Positions 1 through 7,462 are shown, counted from the stretch's first letter. The stretch: DNA of 15,998 nt from Anaerolineae bacterium (GCA_016929205.1 JAFGJF010000464.1:1-15998); one strand, 5' to 3'. Numbers and translations are program-made. Notes: a model not told the origin generated them from the letters alone.

Positions 1-497
1 GGATCGAGGCCTGCCGTGGGCTCGTCGACGATGAGCAGTTGGGGATCGTTGAGCAACGCCTGGGCGATGCCCACGCGCTGGGTCATGCCACCGGAAAAGC
101 TGCCCAGCGGGCGCTTGCGAACGTCGCCCAGGTTGACCAATTGCAGCAGTTCGTCGATTCGCTGTCTCGCTGCCCGGCCGCCGATGCCTTTGAGGGCCGC
201 CAGGTAGCTCAAAAACTCGACCGCGTTCAGGTTGGGGTAGACGCCAAAGTGCTGCGGCAGGTAGCCCAGCAGTTCGCGCACGCCGTTTGGCGCTCGAACG
301 ATGTCCGTGTTGTTCCAGGTCACGCATCCCTCAGTTGGCTTGGTGACCGTCGCCAGGATGTTCATCAGCGTCGTCTTGCCCGCACCGTTCGGCCCCAGCA
401 GCCCCAGCACGCCGGGTCCAAGATCCAGGCTGAATTCGCGCAGCCCCCACACGTTTCCTTTGTACTTTTTGCTCACCGTATCGATCGACAATTGCAC
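1..497 (-). CDS. ABC transporter ATP-binding protein (3' end beyond window)
   Basis: ATP-hydrolysing subunit of an ABC transporter, probably an ABC-2-type exporter of the CcmA/NatA kind. The first 165 residues are visible; the gene runs off the left edge. It starts with GTG at 497, preceded by an AGGAG ribosome site at 505-509 (7-nt spacing), and reads MQLSIDTVSKKYKGNV. Visible motifs are Walker A GPNGAGKTT, a Q-loop in GYLPQHFGVYP, the ABC signature FSGGM and Walker B LLIVDEPTAGLDP at the edge. The GYLPQ and GVYPNL wording is typical of ABC-2 exporter ATPases. The cognate permease would lie further left. It is a separate unit from the sugar importer: the spacer is 211 bp and the base composition is GC-richer. 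The transported substrate cannot be told. Confidence 0.93.
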   Translation of the reverse strand, partial: MQLSIDTVSKKYKGNVWGLREFSLDLGPGVLGLLGPNGAGKTTLMNILATVTKPTEGCVTWNNTDIVRAPNGVRELLGYLPQHFGVYPNLNAVEFLSYLAALKGIGGRAARQRIDELLQLVNLGDVRKRPLGSFSGGMTQRVGIAQALLNDPQLLIVDEPTAGLD

Positions 498-547
498 CGT
501 TTTTCTCCTCGCGTGTCCTGGTCGGAAACAAGCTTGTCCTACTCTAC

Positions 548-553
548 AGTATA
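548..553 (-). promoter_or_regulatory. possible -10 box for the left-edge ABC gene
   Basis: The minus strand reads TATACT about 50 nt upstream of the GTG start at 497. No convincing -35 hexamer lies 16-18 nt further up, so this is a weak call. A GC-rich inverted repeat (GGGCT/AGCCC, alternatively CGGGC/GCCCG) sits just upstream at about 563-583. Confidence 0.3.
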
Positions 554-685
554 CGCAAAGCGGGGCTATCGGGCATCAGCCCGGTGTGTAATTTGGATCA
601 GATAAAAAGATGAAATCGGGGGGCTTGCGGGGTACAGAAGGGGAGAGCGAGCCGGCCAGAGGGATCAAGTCTGATGATCTATCGT

Positions 686-709
686 GCTTTGTGTTTCAGG
701 TCACAAAGT
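686..709 (-). terminator. weak hairpin just after the exported-protein gene
   Basis: CTTTGTG (687-693) and CACAAAG (702-708) form a 7-bp stem with an 8-nt loop, touching the stop codon of the gene ending at 709. There is no U-tract after it on the minus strand, so it is a weak or non-intrinsic transcript end at best. It may instead protect the 3' end of the long transport transcript. Confidence 0.35.
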
Positions 710-1647
710 TACTTCTCGGTGATATCGATGGCGTAATTTGTGTAGGTTCTTGGCTTTTTTGATTCGACACTGAGCAAAATATACAAGCCGCGGACATCTT
801 GCGGAACAGCAACGTTGGTGGCCCACTCTACACTTGCCTGTGCCGGGGTCAGCGGCACCTCTGGCATATCCAGGGTCTCATATACGCCGTAAATGATGCC
901 ATCCTGGCCAATAACGGGTGGGATACCGATATGTGTTTTTAAGGCAAATTTTGAGGGATTATGATTCTGCCACGTGAATTGGAGGCCCGAATCGATGCGC
1001 TGAACATCAAGGAGGCTAACCACATTGTCACTGAGAGCTGTTATCTCTACTTCTACATCATGAATCAAACCCTCAACCTGTGAAGCGACCGGATAGGTCA
1101 AATCGGTGACGACTTGGTCAAGATCTAGTTCTAGTGTTCCCTCTATTTTGTTTTCTTCTTCGATCTCGACATAATAATCAAGTTCTCCGTCAAAACGGAT
1201 GTAATCGATCGAGAGTCTAGATCCGGATGCCTCCACAGCACCTTTACATTCTATATAAAGAAGCTGGGTTTCCGGTTGATCATTTTCATTGCTTGTGTAG
1301 CCACGCGTTTGGAAACCGGGAGCCAGACGATGCCCTCCCGTACCAATGAAAACCGTATCACAATCTGCGGTTTTGCCGTCACTGGTTGTTAGTACTGCCG
1401 GTTTATCATCGGCAGCCCGCATCGTGCTCCAGTCACCGGTATCGTTTCGTATCGTAATATCGATGTGCAAACCCCCGGTCTCAGATTCGCCCACATTTGT
1501 CACGATGCCAGCCCAACCTGCATTTTCCATGTTTGCATCCTCTGACGATTTCTCCAACTCTTCGGGCAATACAATATATACACAAGCCAAACTTGGTACG
1601 GTAGAAATCAGAAGGATTGAAACCAATAATGCCTTTTTGAGCGTCAT
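709..1647 (-). CDS. exported protein of unknown function, last gene of the sugar-transport operon
   Basis: I do not recognise this 312-residue protein. The start chosen is the ATG at 1647, because AGGAG lies at 1659-1663; an in-frame ATG or alternative start 48 nt further up lacks such support. The N-terminus (MTLKKALLVS, then a hydrophobic run ending SLAC at residue 22) is a signal peptide. The SLAC could be a non-canonical lipobox, so surface anchoring is possible but unproven. The rest is hydrophilic, acidic and rich in alternating beta-strand-like sequence (LHIDITIRND, LSIDYIRFDG, YYVEIEEENK), without catalytic motifs I can name. Three cysteines are visible: C22, one in TADCDTVF and one in YIECKGA. 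The gene starts 72 nt after the YjfF-like permease gene, on the same strand and with similar base composition. It is probably co-transcribed and may be an accessory outside the membrane. Confidence 0.8.
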   Translation of the reverse strand: MTLKKALLVSILLISTVPSLACVYIVLPEELEKSSEDANMENAGWAGIVTNVGESETGGLHIDITIRNDTGDWSTMRAADDKPAVLTTSDGKTADCDTVFIGTGGHRLAPGFQTRGYTSNENDQPETQLLYIECKGAVEASGSRLSIDYIRFDGELDYYVEIEEENKIEGTLELDLDQVVTDLTYPVASQVEGLIHDVEVEITALSDNVVSLLDVQRIDSGLQFTWQNHNPSKFALKTHIGIPPVIGQDGIIYGVYETLDMPEVPLTPAQASVEWATNVAVPQDVRGLYILLSVESKKPRTYTNYAIDITEK

Positions 1648-1658
1648 CTTTTTTTTTT

Positions 1659-1663
1659 CTCCT
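1659..1663 (-). promoter_or_regulatory. ribosome binding site deciding the start at 1647
   Basis: AGGAG is separated from the ATG at 1647 by an 11-nt, almost pure A tract on the minus strand. The long homopolymer spacer is unusual and prone to slippage, but it places the start at MTLKK rather than 16 codons further up. Confidence 0.6.
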
Positions 1664-1719
1664 GACAGGATAAACCCCACCGCTTTGATTGCCAAATTGT
1701 GTCCAGCATGTGGAACCGA

Positions 1720-3300
1720 CTATGGGACAGGATTGTTTTCTGGAAGCAGGGATCTGATGACTGCCAGGGAAAATCCGTATCCGGGCGGCATATTCACGCC
1801 ACCATCGACAGCGGTGACTCCTTTTTCCTGGCCATCGTAAGCAACAATGACATAGTGGGCAAAACATTGACGGCATGGAACGTGATAGGTGTCACGGATT
1901 TCATTTGTAAACCATCCATACTCCTGGCTGATAGTCTTGAGCAAATTTTCCACATCAGCAGGAGGTACCATCGTCTCTACTCTGTTCTCGCCGTTATCGA
2001 CCCATACTCGCCCATCGGGATATATCGCATACATCTCGTCAATGCAATCAGGGCCAGCGAGACGGTGATAGGCGATTACAGCGCCGTCTTGTACCAGACT
2101 CGCAGCATCATCTTTACGGAATGGCTTGATCTCACATTGTGTGGTTTCGGTTGGCTTGTTGCCAGTCAAAGTTGATCCGAAATTCGGTACAAAAATGATC
2201 GCCAAACCAATCAGGACTACAACTGCACCCAATCCAAAGGCGAGCCTCTGGCGTCTACGACGAATGACCTGCGCATCCAGGGCTATACCACCAACTTGGC
2301 GGTTTGCCAACACCGCCTGAACGCCAATAAAAGTGAGCATAAGCACGCCAATGACAATTTTGGTCCACCACGAACTCAGCGATCCAATAAATTGGATCAG
2401 GGCTTGTGTAATTGCGAGAACCAGGACACCAAAAAATGTGCCAGCCACATATCCCGAGCCGCCGGTTAATAATGTGCCGCCGATCACGACTGAAGCAATC
2501 ACATCCATTTCAAAGCCCGGCGCATACTGGCCATGCCCGGAAGAAACAAAGAGGCAGAAAGAGAGGCCAGCCAGGGCCGAACAAAATCCGTTGAACGTAT
2601 ACACCAACATTAACGTTCTATTTACCGGCAAGCCCATCAGGCGAGCAGATTGCTCGTTACCGCCAATGGCATATACAGTGCGGCCGAAACGCGTATAGTG
2701 GGCAAGATAGACCGCCACCAATAAAACGAGAGACCCGACAACGACAGGAATAGAGATGTAAGGGGCTGACGTGCCCTGTCTATCAGCTAGTTCTTTCAAC
2801 CCAGGGATTAGGATTCTTGTCTGCCCTAGAATTCTAAATATGCGATCATCGATATTGATCGCGTTGTCGCTGATAAAAAAACACATACCGCGCGCAAACC
2901 ACATGCCGGCCAGAGTGGCGATAAAGGGCTGCACCTTTAGATAGACGATAAAACTTCCCATAATGGCGCCCAGGATCATGCCTATGGCGAGTACCAAAAG
3001 AATGACTGCCCACGGGTTCCACCCCTCGCGAAGTAAAGCAGCGGAAACTACCGTTGTCAGGGCTACAACACCGCTCACTGAAAGGTCAATCCCTTTAGAT
3101 AGAATGACAAATGTCATCCCTATCGCACTAATCAGAATAAATGAGCTGTTTCGGAACAAGTTCAAGAACACTTGAGGATTCCGCATACCCGTAAAATAGA
3201 TCGAACCAATCCCATAGGCAATGAAGGCCAATAGCGCCGTCGCGGCAAGTGGAATAAACCTACGATTATTCGAAAGGAAATCGCTTGCTCGTTTCAACAT
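1720..3300 (-). CDS. YjfF-like sugar ABC permease with extra helix and extracytoplasmic C-terminal domain
   Basis: Inner-membrane permease subunit of a CUT2-type importer, 526 residues. Residues 1-330 are the BPD_transp_2 (RbsC-type) core and match YjfF closely: SKGIDLSVSG (68-77), KVQPFIATLAGM (122-133), RFGRTVYAIGGN (204-215), VIGGTLLTGG (272-281) and SLSSWWTKI (307-315). Family members usually stop soon after that last segment. Here a basic stretch RRRRQR (347-352) is followed by an added transmembrane helix (about 354-372) and some 150 further residues. The basic stretch puts the helix's N-side in the cytoplasm, so the tail lies outside. The tail has cysteines at 389, 419, 476 and 479 (CRQC). 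The ATG start is 2 nt after the stop codon of the preceding permease, with AGAGGG as ribosome site. It pairs with the YtfT-like permease and the YtfR-like ATPase. Confidence 0.94.
   Translation of the reverse strand: MLKRASDFLSNNRRFIPLAATALLAFIAYGIGSIYFTGMRNPQVFLNLFRNSSFILISAIGMTFVILSKGIDLSVSGVVALTTVVSAALLREGWNPWAVILLVLAIGMILGAIMGSFIVYLKVQPFIATLAGMWFARGMCFFISDNAINIDDRIFRILGQTRILIPGLKELADRQGTSAPYISIPVVVGSLVLLVAVYLAHYTRFGRTVYAIGGNEQSARLMGLPVNRTLMLVYTFNGFCSALAGLSFCLFVSSGHGQYAPGFEMDVIASVVIGGTLLTGGSGYVAGTFFGVLVLAITQALIQFIGSLSSWWTKIVIGVLMLTFIGVQAVLANRQVGGIALDAQVIRRRRQRLAFGLGAVVVLIGLAIIFVPNFGSTLTGNKPTETTQCEIKPFRKDDAASLVQDGAVIAYHRLAGPDCIDEMYAIYPDGRVWVDNGENRVETMVPPADVENLLKTISQEYGWFTNEIRDTYHVPCRQCFAHYVIVAYDGQEKGVTAVDGGVNMPPGYGFSLAVIRSLLPENNPVP
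1723..2241 (-). other. C-terminal extension domain of the permease
   Basis: This covers residues 354 to 526 of the permease. It has a hydrophobic helix, a Thr/Lys/Glu-rich linker, then a compact region with YAIYPDGRVWVDNG, a helix-like VPPADVENLLKTI, CRQC and a strand-like VIVAYDGQEKGVTAVDGG. The pattern (strand pair, helix, Cys pair, strand pair, final helix) is faintly like DUF6438-type small domains seen in exported proteins, but I cannot assign it to a family. The reading frame is continuous with the permease and I see no internal start with a good ribosome site. Confidence 0.75.
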
Positions 3301-3302
3301 GG

Positions 3303-4370
3303 CTAACCCTCTTTTTTCGCGGCGCCGATGTTCCGGACAAAACCTCGGACCTGTTCTGAGAACAGCAGAATCACAATGATAACCACCACTGACTTGATGG
3401 CCTGAAGGGCAAAAGCCGGCACGCCGATCGCGTACATGGATTGGGTCACTGCCTGCATGACCAAAGCGCCGACAACACTCGCCGGCAAAGAGAAACGCCC
3501 TCCCACCATAGATGTCCCACCGATCACAACTGCAAGGATCGCGTCCAATTCAGCAGAGTCACCAATGTTATTGGCATCTGATGTCTTGACGTTCGAGCAG
3601 GCAACCAAACCGGCAATGCCAGCACAGAGACCGCAAAAGGTATAGACCATCAGTTTGACGCTCTTTTCTTTGATGCCGCTGAAATAGCTGGAACGGAAAT
3701 TGATCCCTACTGATTCTATGAACATGCCGATGGCGGTTTTGCGAGTCAGTAACCCGGTGGCGATCAACACAAAGGTCACGATATACAAGGAAAAAGGCAG
3801 GATAAACCAACCCTGTCCAATGTATGAAAATGGTCTGTAGGTGATCTGAACCCTGAGCCCGTTGGTGATCAATTGCGCAATCCCACGACCGGCGGTCATC
3901 AAGATCAGGGTAGCCACCATTGGCTGAATCTTGATGTAGGCCACCAACAGCCCGTTCCACAACCCACAGATTGTGGCTGCGAGCAATGCAACTCCAATCA
4001 CCACCCAAAGCGGCTGAAAGGTATATGTAGGGTCTGTGACAAAAAACACTTCGTTCCTTAGCGCGGACGGATTCATCAAAATCCCAGCCACCGAAGCCGA
4101 GATGGCCATAACAGCGCCTACAGAAAGGTCCACGCCACCGGTAGCGATCACGAGTGTCATACCTATGGCCAACAAGGAAACGGTCGAACCGTTGCGCAGG
4201 ATATCGATCAGGCTGCCGTACAAGTTACCGTCTCGATTTTCAATGCTGAAAAAACCGGGGATAAAGATAAGATCATAGAGCAGAACGAGAAACAAGGCAA
4301 TGATGGGGAAAAATAGTCTGCTCTCTGTGATGCTTCTCCACTTGAAAGCAGGCTTGGCAAGTTTTCTCAT
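3303..4370 (-). CDS. YtfT-like sugar ABC transporter permease
   Basis: Inner-membrane permease of the CUT2/BPD_transp_2 family, 355 residues, the normal length. The hallmark IGMTLVIATGGVDLSVGAVMA (residues 69-89) is nearly the wording of E. coli YtfT. Other family segments are NGLLVAYIKIQPMVATL (139-155), INFRSSYFSGI (223-233), the cytoplasmic ATPase-contact region, and AVVIGGTSMVGGRFSLP (280-296). Several hydrophobic helices are clear. The ATG at 4370 overlaps the ATPase stop codon as ATGA, so the two are probably translationally coupled. The next permease begins 2 nt after this gene ends. It should form a heterodimeric channel with the YjfF-like subunit, as in the galactofuranose importer. 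Confidence 0.95.
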   Translation of the reverse strand: MRKLAKPAFKWRSITESRLFFPIIALFLVLLYDLIFIPGFFSIENRDGNLYGSLIDILRNGSTVSLLAIGMTLVIATGGVDLSVGAVMAISASVAGILMNPSALRNEVFFVTDPTYTFQPLWVVIGVALLAATICGLWNGLLVAYIKIQPMVATLILMTAGRGIAQLITNGLRVQITYRPFSYIGQGWFILPFSLYIVTFVLIATGLLTRKTAIGMFIESVGINFRSSYFSGIKEKSVKLMVYTFCGLCAGIAGLVACSNVKTSDANNIGDSAELDAILAVVIGGTSMVGGRFSLPASVVGALVMQAVTQSMYAIGVPAFALQAIKSVVVIIVILLFSEQVRGFVRNIGAAKKEG

Positions 4371-5890
4371 GATTCACTCCCTGCGATCGTATGCATGATC
4401 GTATGTTCGTCTACCTCACCACTGAATTCAGCCACCTTTTCTCGCTCACGCAGAACGGCGATACGGTGGCTGGTACGTAATACTTCTTCCAACTCGGATG
4501 AAATAAACAAGCACGCCATGCCTTCGTCGGCCAGTTCTAGCACCAGTTTTTGGATCTCGGCTTTGGTGCCCACATCGATCCCACGCGTAGGCTCATCAAG
4601 GATCAGCACCTGTGGATTGGTTGCCAACCATCGTGCAAGAATCACTTTTTGCTGATTGCCACCGCTCAAGTTTTTGACGGGCTGATCGGCGGTAGGCGTA
4701 GCAATATCTAGCATCTTGATGTACTTTTCTGCAATCTCGTATTGTTCTTGCATACTTGTATAACTAAACCAACCTTTATTGGCCTGGATAGCCAGGATGA
4801 TGTTTTCTCTGACGGTTAGCTCATCGACAATTCCTTCGGCTTTACGATCTTCGGGACAGAGCGCTATACCCCGTTTGATGGCACCAAGCGGGCTATGGTC
4901 CGTAACTGTTTTACCGTTGAATTCAACGAGACCTGTATCCGGTTTGTCAATGCCAAATAGAACATGGGCTGTTTCCGTGCGCCCTGAACCAAGAAGGCCA
5001 GCCAGGCCCACCACCTCTCCGGCGTGTAATTCCAGATCAAATGGCTTTATTGCCCCCACACGCCCCACCCCTTTGACATCTAGTACGGCTTGGGGGTTGA
5101 TGTGTTTGCTGCTTTCCAGTTTTATACTCGACATGTTGTCGAGATCATCCAAGCTTCGACCGATCATTTTGGCGATCAACTCGACACGGGGGAGCAATGC
5201 CGTCTCAAAAGTTCCCACCAGTTTCCCATTTCGTAAAACAGTGATCCGGTCCGAGATTTCATAGATCTGGTCAATGAAATGAGTAATAAAGACAATCCCC
5301 ATTCCATCTTGCTCAAGTCTTTTCATTACTCGAAAAAGCTGTTGTGTTTCATTTGCATCCAGGCTAGACGTAGGTTCATCCAAAATCAAGATTTTGGCCG
5401 AAGTGATATCAAGTGCTCGCGCAATCGCCACCATCTGCTGAATAGCCACAGTGTACATATCCAGCGGTTTTGTCACATCAATGTCGATGTCAAGCAGGCG
5501 TTTGAGAATGTCCGATGCTTGGGCATTCATTTTTGCCCAGTCAATTCTGCCAAATTTCCGAGGTTCCCGACCGATCAGAATGTTTTCAGCCACGGTCAGG
5601 TTCGTACACAGATTGATCTCTTGATACACAGTGCTGATACCCAGCGTTTGAGCGTGTTGTGGGGATCGGGTGTGGATCTCTTTACCATCCAGGATGATCT
5701 TGCCTGCGTCTGGGCGATCGACCCCGGTTAATACTTTGATCAAGGTAGACTTGCCTGCGCCGTTTTCCCCTACCAAACAGTGAATTTCACCTCTTTGCAG
5801 GCGCAAGTCAACGTTCTCAAGTGCTTGTACGCCCGGAAAAGCCTTACTGATGCCTTCCATCGTCAATATGTAGTCATTTGCTTGAGACAT
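4367..5890 (-). CDS. YtfR-like sugar ABC transporter ATPase with two nucleotide-binding domains
   Basis: Cytoplasmic motor of a CUT2 sugar importer, 507 residues, the usual RbsA/MglA/YtfR length. The first domain has Walker A GENGAGKST (41-49), Q-loop VYQE (88-91), a degenerate signature VAIQQMV (148-154) in place of LSGGQ, Walker B ILILDEP (167-173) and ITH (202-204). The second domain has a degenerate Walker A GLLGSGRTE (298-306), a consensus signature LSGGNQQKV (408-416) and Walker B VLILDEPTRGID (428-439). Loss of one signature and one Walker A in opposite halves is normal for this family and leaves one good composite site. ATG at 5890 with GAGGT about 8 nt upstream. It is separated from the binding-protein gene by 181 bp holding a strong hairpin, and its stop overlaps the next start. 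Confidence 0.96.
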   Translation of the reverse strand: MSQANDYILTMEGISKAFPGVQALENVDLRLQRGEIHCLVGENGAGKSTLIKVLTGVDRPDAGKIILDGKEIHTRSPQHAQTLGISTVYQEINLCTNLTVAENILIGREPRKFGRIDWAKMNAQASDILKRLLDIDIDVTKPLDMYTVAIQQMVAIARALDITSAKILILDEPTSSLDANETQQLFRVMKRLEQDGMGIVFITHFIDQIYEISDRITVLRNGKLVGTFETALLPRVELIAKMIGRSLDDLDNMSSIKLESSKHINPQAVLDVKGVGRVGAIKPFDLELHAGEVVGLAGLLGSGRTETAHVLFGIDKPDTGLVEFNGKTVTDHSPLGAIKRGIALCPEDRKAEGIVDELTVRENIILAIQANKGWFSYTSMQEQYEIAEKYIKMLDIATPTADQPVKNLSGGNQQKVILARWLATNPQVLILDEPTRGIDVGTKAEIQKLVLELADEGMACLFISSELEEVLRTSHRIAVLREREKVAEFSGEVDEHTIMHTIAGSES

Positions 5891-6001
5891 ACTTGCTTAC
5901 CTCTTGGGACGCTTGATGCCCTGAACATAAAGTGGCTAATCGAGCCCGGCTTGTCACGGCAACCGAAAAAGGCAGTGGCGATCAAAGTTTGGGTCACTAA
6001 T

Positions 6002-6046
6002 AGAGATTGGGAAGCGATAGGTACAAAGCACCGCTTCCCAATCTCT
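6002..6046 (-). promoter_or_regulatory. intercistronic stem-loop between binding-protein and ATPase genes
   Basis: AGAGATTGGGAAGCG (6002-6016) pairs perfectly with CGCTTCCCAATCTCT (6032-6046): 15 bp, with a 15-nt loop. It begins 25 nt after the binding-protein stop codon. On the minus strand it is followed by ATTAGTGACCC, not a U-run, so it is better read as an mRNA-stabilising or partial-termination element. Such an element would let the binding protein be made in excess over the membrane parts, as known for malE-malF-type operons. Confidence 0.75.
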
Positions 6047-6071
6047 TTGCAGCCTCGGGCCTGTCGGGCTT

Positions 6072-7061
6072 TTAGTACTTGCGACCGTCAGCAATGGATT
6101 GCAGGTTCGGATCGTCCATAAAGAAGACGCTTTCCTCCGAAGGAATCCACTTGGGCAGGGTCTCGCCGTTCATAGCTGCGAGCGCGGCTTCATAGACCTG
6201 CGGGGCCAGCAACGGATTGCACTCGACGGTCACGTTCAACGTACCATCAAGCATCGCCTGGAAGGCACCAGCGGTCGCATCCACGGAAATGAGCATAACA
6301 TCCACGGCGGGGGTCAGGCCGGCTTCTTTGAGTGCTTCGATAGCGCCGAATGCCATCTCGTCGTTTTGGCCAAAGATACCCTGAACGTCCGTGGTCTCTT
6401 TTAGCCAGGCTTCTGTTACTTGCTTTCCTTCGACAACGCTCCAGTTTGCAGTCTGGCTCTTGGTCACTTCAATGCCACATTCTTTTGCTGTTTCACGGAA
6501 ACCTGTGCCACGATCGATCGCCGGGGCAGAGCCAACGTTGCCGACCAGTTCCCATACTTTCTTAGAGTCGCTGCCTTCGAGCATTTTACACATTTCTTTA
6601 CCGGCTTTGCGGCCCTCTTCGACAAAGTCAGCGCCGATAAAGGTCACGTACAAGTCTTCAAAACCGTCGATGCGGCGGTCTGACAAAAGAACGTGCTTGC
6701 CAGCGGCTTTGGCGTCTTGCAGAACCTGCTCCCAACCGGTCACCTCGAGTGGAGACATGACGATGACATTCACTTCAGGATCCTCGATGAATTGCTGGAA
6801 ACCGGCAACTTGTTTCGACAGGTCGTTCTGCGAGTCGTAGAACTTGAGGGTCAAGCCCAACTGCTCTGCCGTTTCCTTAAAGGAAGCAGTGTTGGCTGCG
6901 CGCCAACCACCCTCAGAACCGGTCTGAAGGAAACCCACAACCAGGTCAGAATACTGGCAGTTGGGGGCACAGCTCGTTTTCCCGGCGTCCTTTGATTTGC
7001 AGGCTGTCAGAATTGCCAGGGCAATCATTAACAAGACAATGACTTTTTTCAAGTGAGACAT
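6072..7061 (-). CDS. YtfQ-like sugar-binding lipoprotein (transport copy)
   Basis: Extracytoplasmic solute receptor of the Peripla_BP_4 family, 329 residues. The start is the ATG at 7061 (MSHLKKVIVL), set by AGGAG at 7070-7074 and the signal peptide; in-frame codons further up would add 62 residues of leader that do not look coding. The lipobox LTAC gives lipid attachment at C21. A family core follows: VVGFLQTGSEGGWRAANT, PLEVTGWEQVLQDAKAAG, LLSDRRID with the ligand-contacting Asp-Arg pair, SAPAIDRGTGFRE, QNDEMAFGAIEALKEAG and VECNPLLAP. It is recognisably related to E. coli YtfQ, a galactofuranose receptor, but has lost the QQKQENQ and GDFTRSKGKE wording. Extra cysteines C31 and C35 follow the anchor. 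It is first gene of the transport operon. The exact ligand is unknown. Confidence 0.94.
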   Translation of the reverse strand: MSHLKKVIVLLMIALAILTACKSKDAGKTSCAPNCQYSDLVVGFLQTGSEGGWRAANTASFKETAEQLGLTLKFYDSQNDLSKQVAGFQQFIEDPEVNVIVMSPLEVTGWEQVLQDAKAAGKHVLLSDRRIDGFEDLYVTFIGADFVEEGRKAGKEMCKMLEGSDSKKVWELVGNVGSAPAIDRGTGFRETAKECGIEVTKSQTANWSVVEGKQVTEAWLKETTDVQGIFGQNDEMAFGAIEALKEAGLTPAVDVMLISVDATAGAFQAMLDGTLNVTVECNPLLAPQVYEAALAAMNGETLPKWIPSEESVFFMDDPNLQSIADGRKY

Positions 7062-7069
7062 GTTTTTCT

Positions 7070-7074
7070 CTCCT
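7070..7074 (-). promoter_or_regulatory. ribosome binding site deciding the start at 7061
   Basis: AGGAG lies 8 nt before the ATG at 7061. It fixes the start directly before the lipoprotein signal peptide and excludes the longer in-frame reading. Confidence 0.8.
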
Positions 7075-7309
7075 ACTAGTTGAATCGTTCTCTTTGCGGT
7101 GATGCTTATGACGACTTGGATCGCGCGATGGTGCACTTGATTTAAGGGCAAAGTCGCACGCCCGGAAGGGCTTGTCAGGAGACTTGCCACTGAGCAAACG
7201 CTTCCCTTTTTTTCCCAGCCATTGTTATGGATGCGCCTCCTTTCCAACCTGCAGGGTCTTGTTCACGTGGTCATTTTTCATTGGATAAATGTAGGGGTTT
7301 TGTTGACTC

Positions 7310-7338
7310 AGTATAGCAGAAACGGTCTTGTATTTAAA
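7310..7338 (-). promoter_or_regulatory. candidate promoter of the transport operon
   Basis: On the minus strand a -10 box TATACT (7315-7310) is preceded by 17 nt and TTTAAA (7338-7333) as a poor -35. A weak -35 is what one expects at an activator-dependent promoter. The region overlaps an imperfect palindrome at 7324-7349. Confidence 0.45.
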
Positions 7339-7349
7339 TAGACAAGTCC
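7324..7349. promoter_or_regulatory. candidate operator: imperfect 8-10-8 palindrome
   Basis: GGTCTTGT (7324-7331) and ACAAGTCC (7342-7349) are inverted copies with one mismatch, around an AT-rich ATTTAAATAG centre. It covers the -35 area of the candidate promoter. It is a plausible site for the YesN-type regulator encoded just upstream, though AraC-type proteins more often bind direct repeats. Confidence 0.35.
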
Positions 7350-7388
7350 AAGTATTCTGTTTAAAGTGGTTGGGGATTCAGGTGTAAC

Positions 7389-7419
7389 AAACAAACCCTC
7401 CATACTGGAGGGTTTGTTT
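7389..7419 (-). terminator. intrinsic terminator after the sensor binding-protein gene
   Basis: A perfect 14-bp stem (7389-7402 with 7406-7419) with a 3-nt loop encloses the CCCTCCA/TGGAGGG core. On the minus strand the descending arm ends in the U-rich TTTGTTTGTT. On the plus strand it also ends in a T-rich run. It sits 44 nt past the stop at 7463 and separates the regulatory unit from the transport operon. Confidence 0.85.
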
Positions 7420-7462
7420 TTGTACGGTAGAGGTTAATTATTTTCGGAAAAATGGAGGGTCC

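Larger units (their letters stand above)
7062..7338 (-). other. long untranslated leader and promoter region of the transport operon
   Basis: There is no annotated gene between 7062 and 7462. The part next to the binding-protein gene holds a nested stem: GGCAAAGTC (7147-7155) pairs with GACTTGCC (7181-7188) with one bulge, enclosing GCCC (7160-7163) paired with GGGC (7168-7171). It also holds a strong AAAGGAGG (7236-7243) followed, 13 nt later, by a 15-codon open frame (7222-7175, MAGKKREAFAQWQVS). If the promoter at 7310-7338 is right, the leader is about 240 nt. No known riboswitch class was recognised. Confidence 0.45.

Noticed and set aside
39..605. Plus-strand open frame (188 codons) at the left edge
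   Set aside because: It is antisense to the ABC ATPase, which has Walker A, signature and Walker B motifs and a good ribosome site.
7062..7247. Sixty-two-residue N-terminal extension of the receptor
   Set aside because: A strong ribosome site and a textbook lipoprotein signal peptide fix the start at 7061. The extension would bury the signal peptide.
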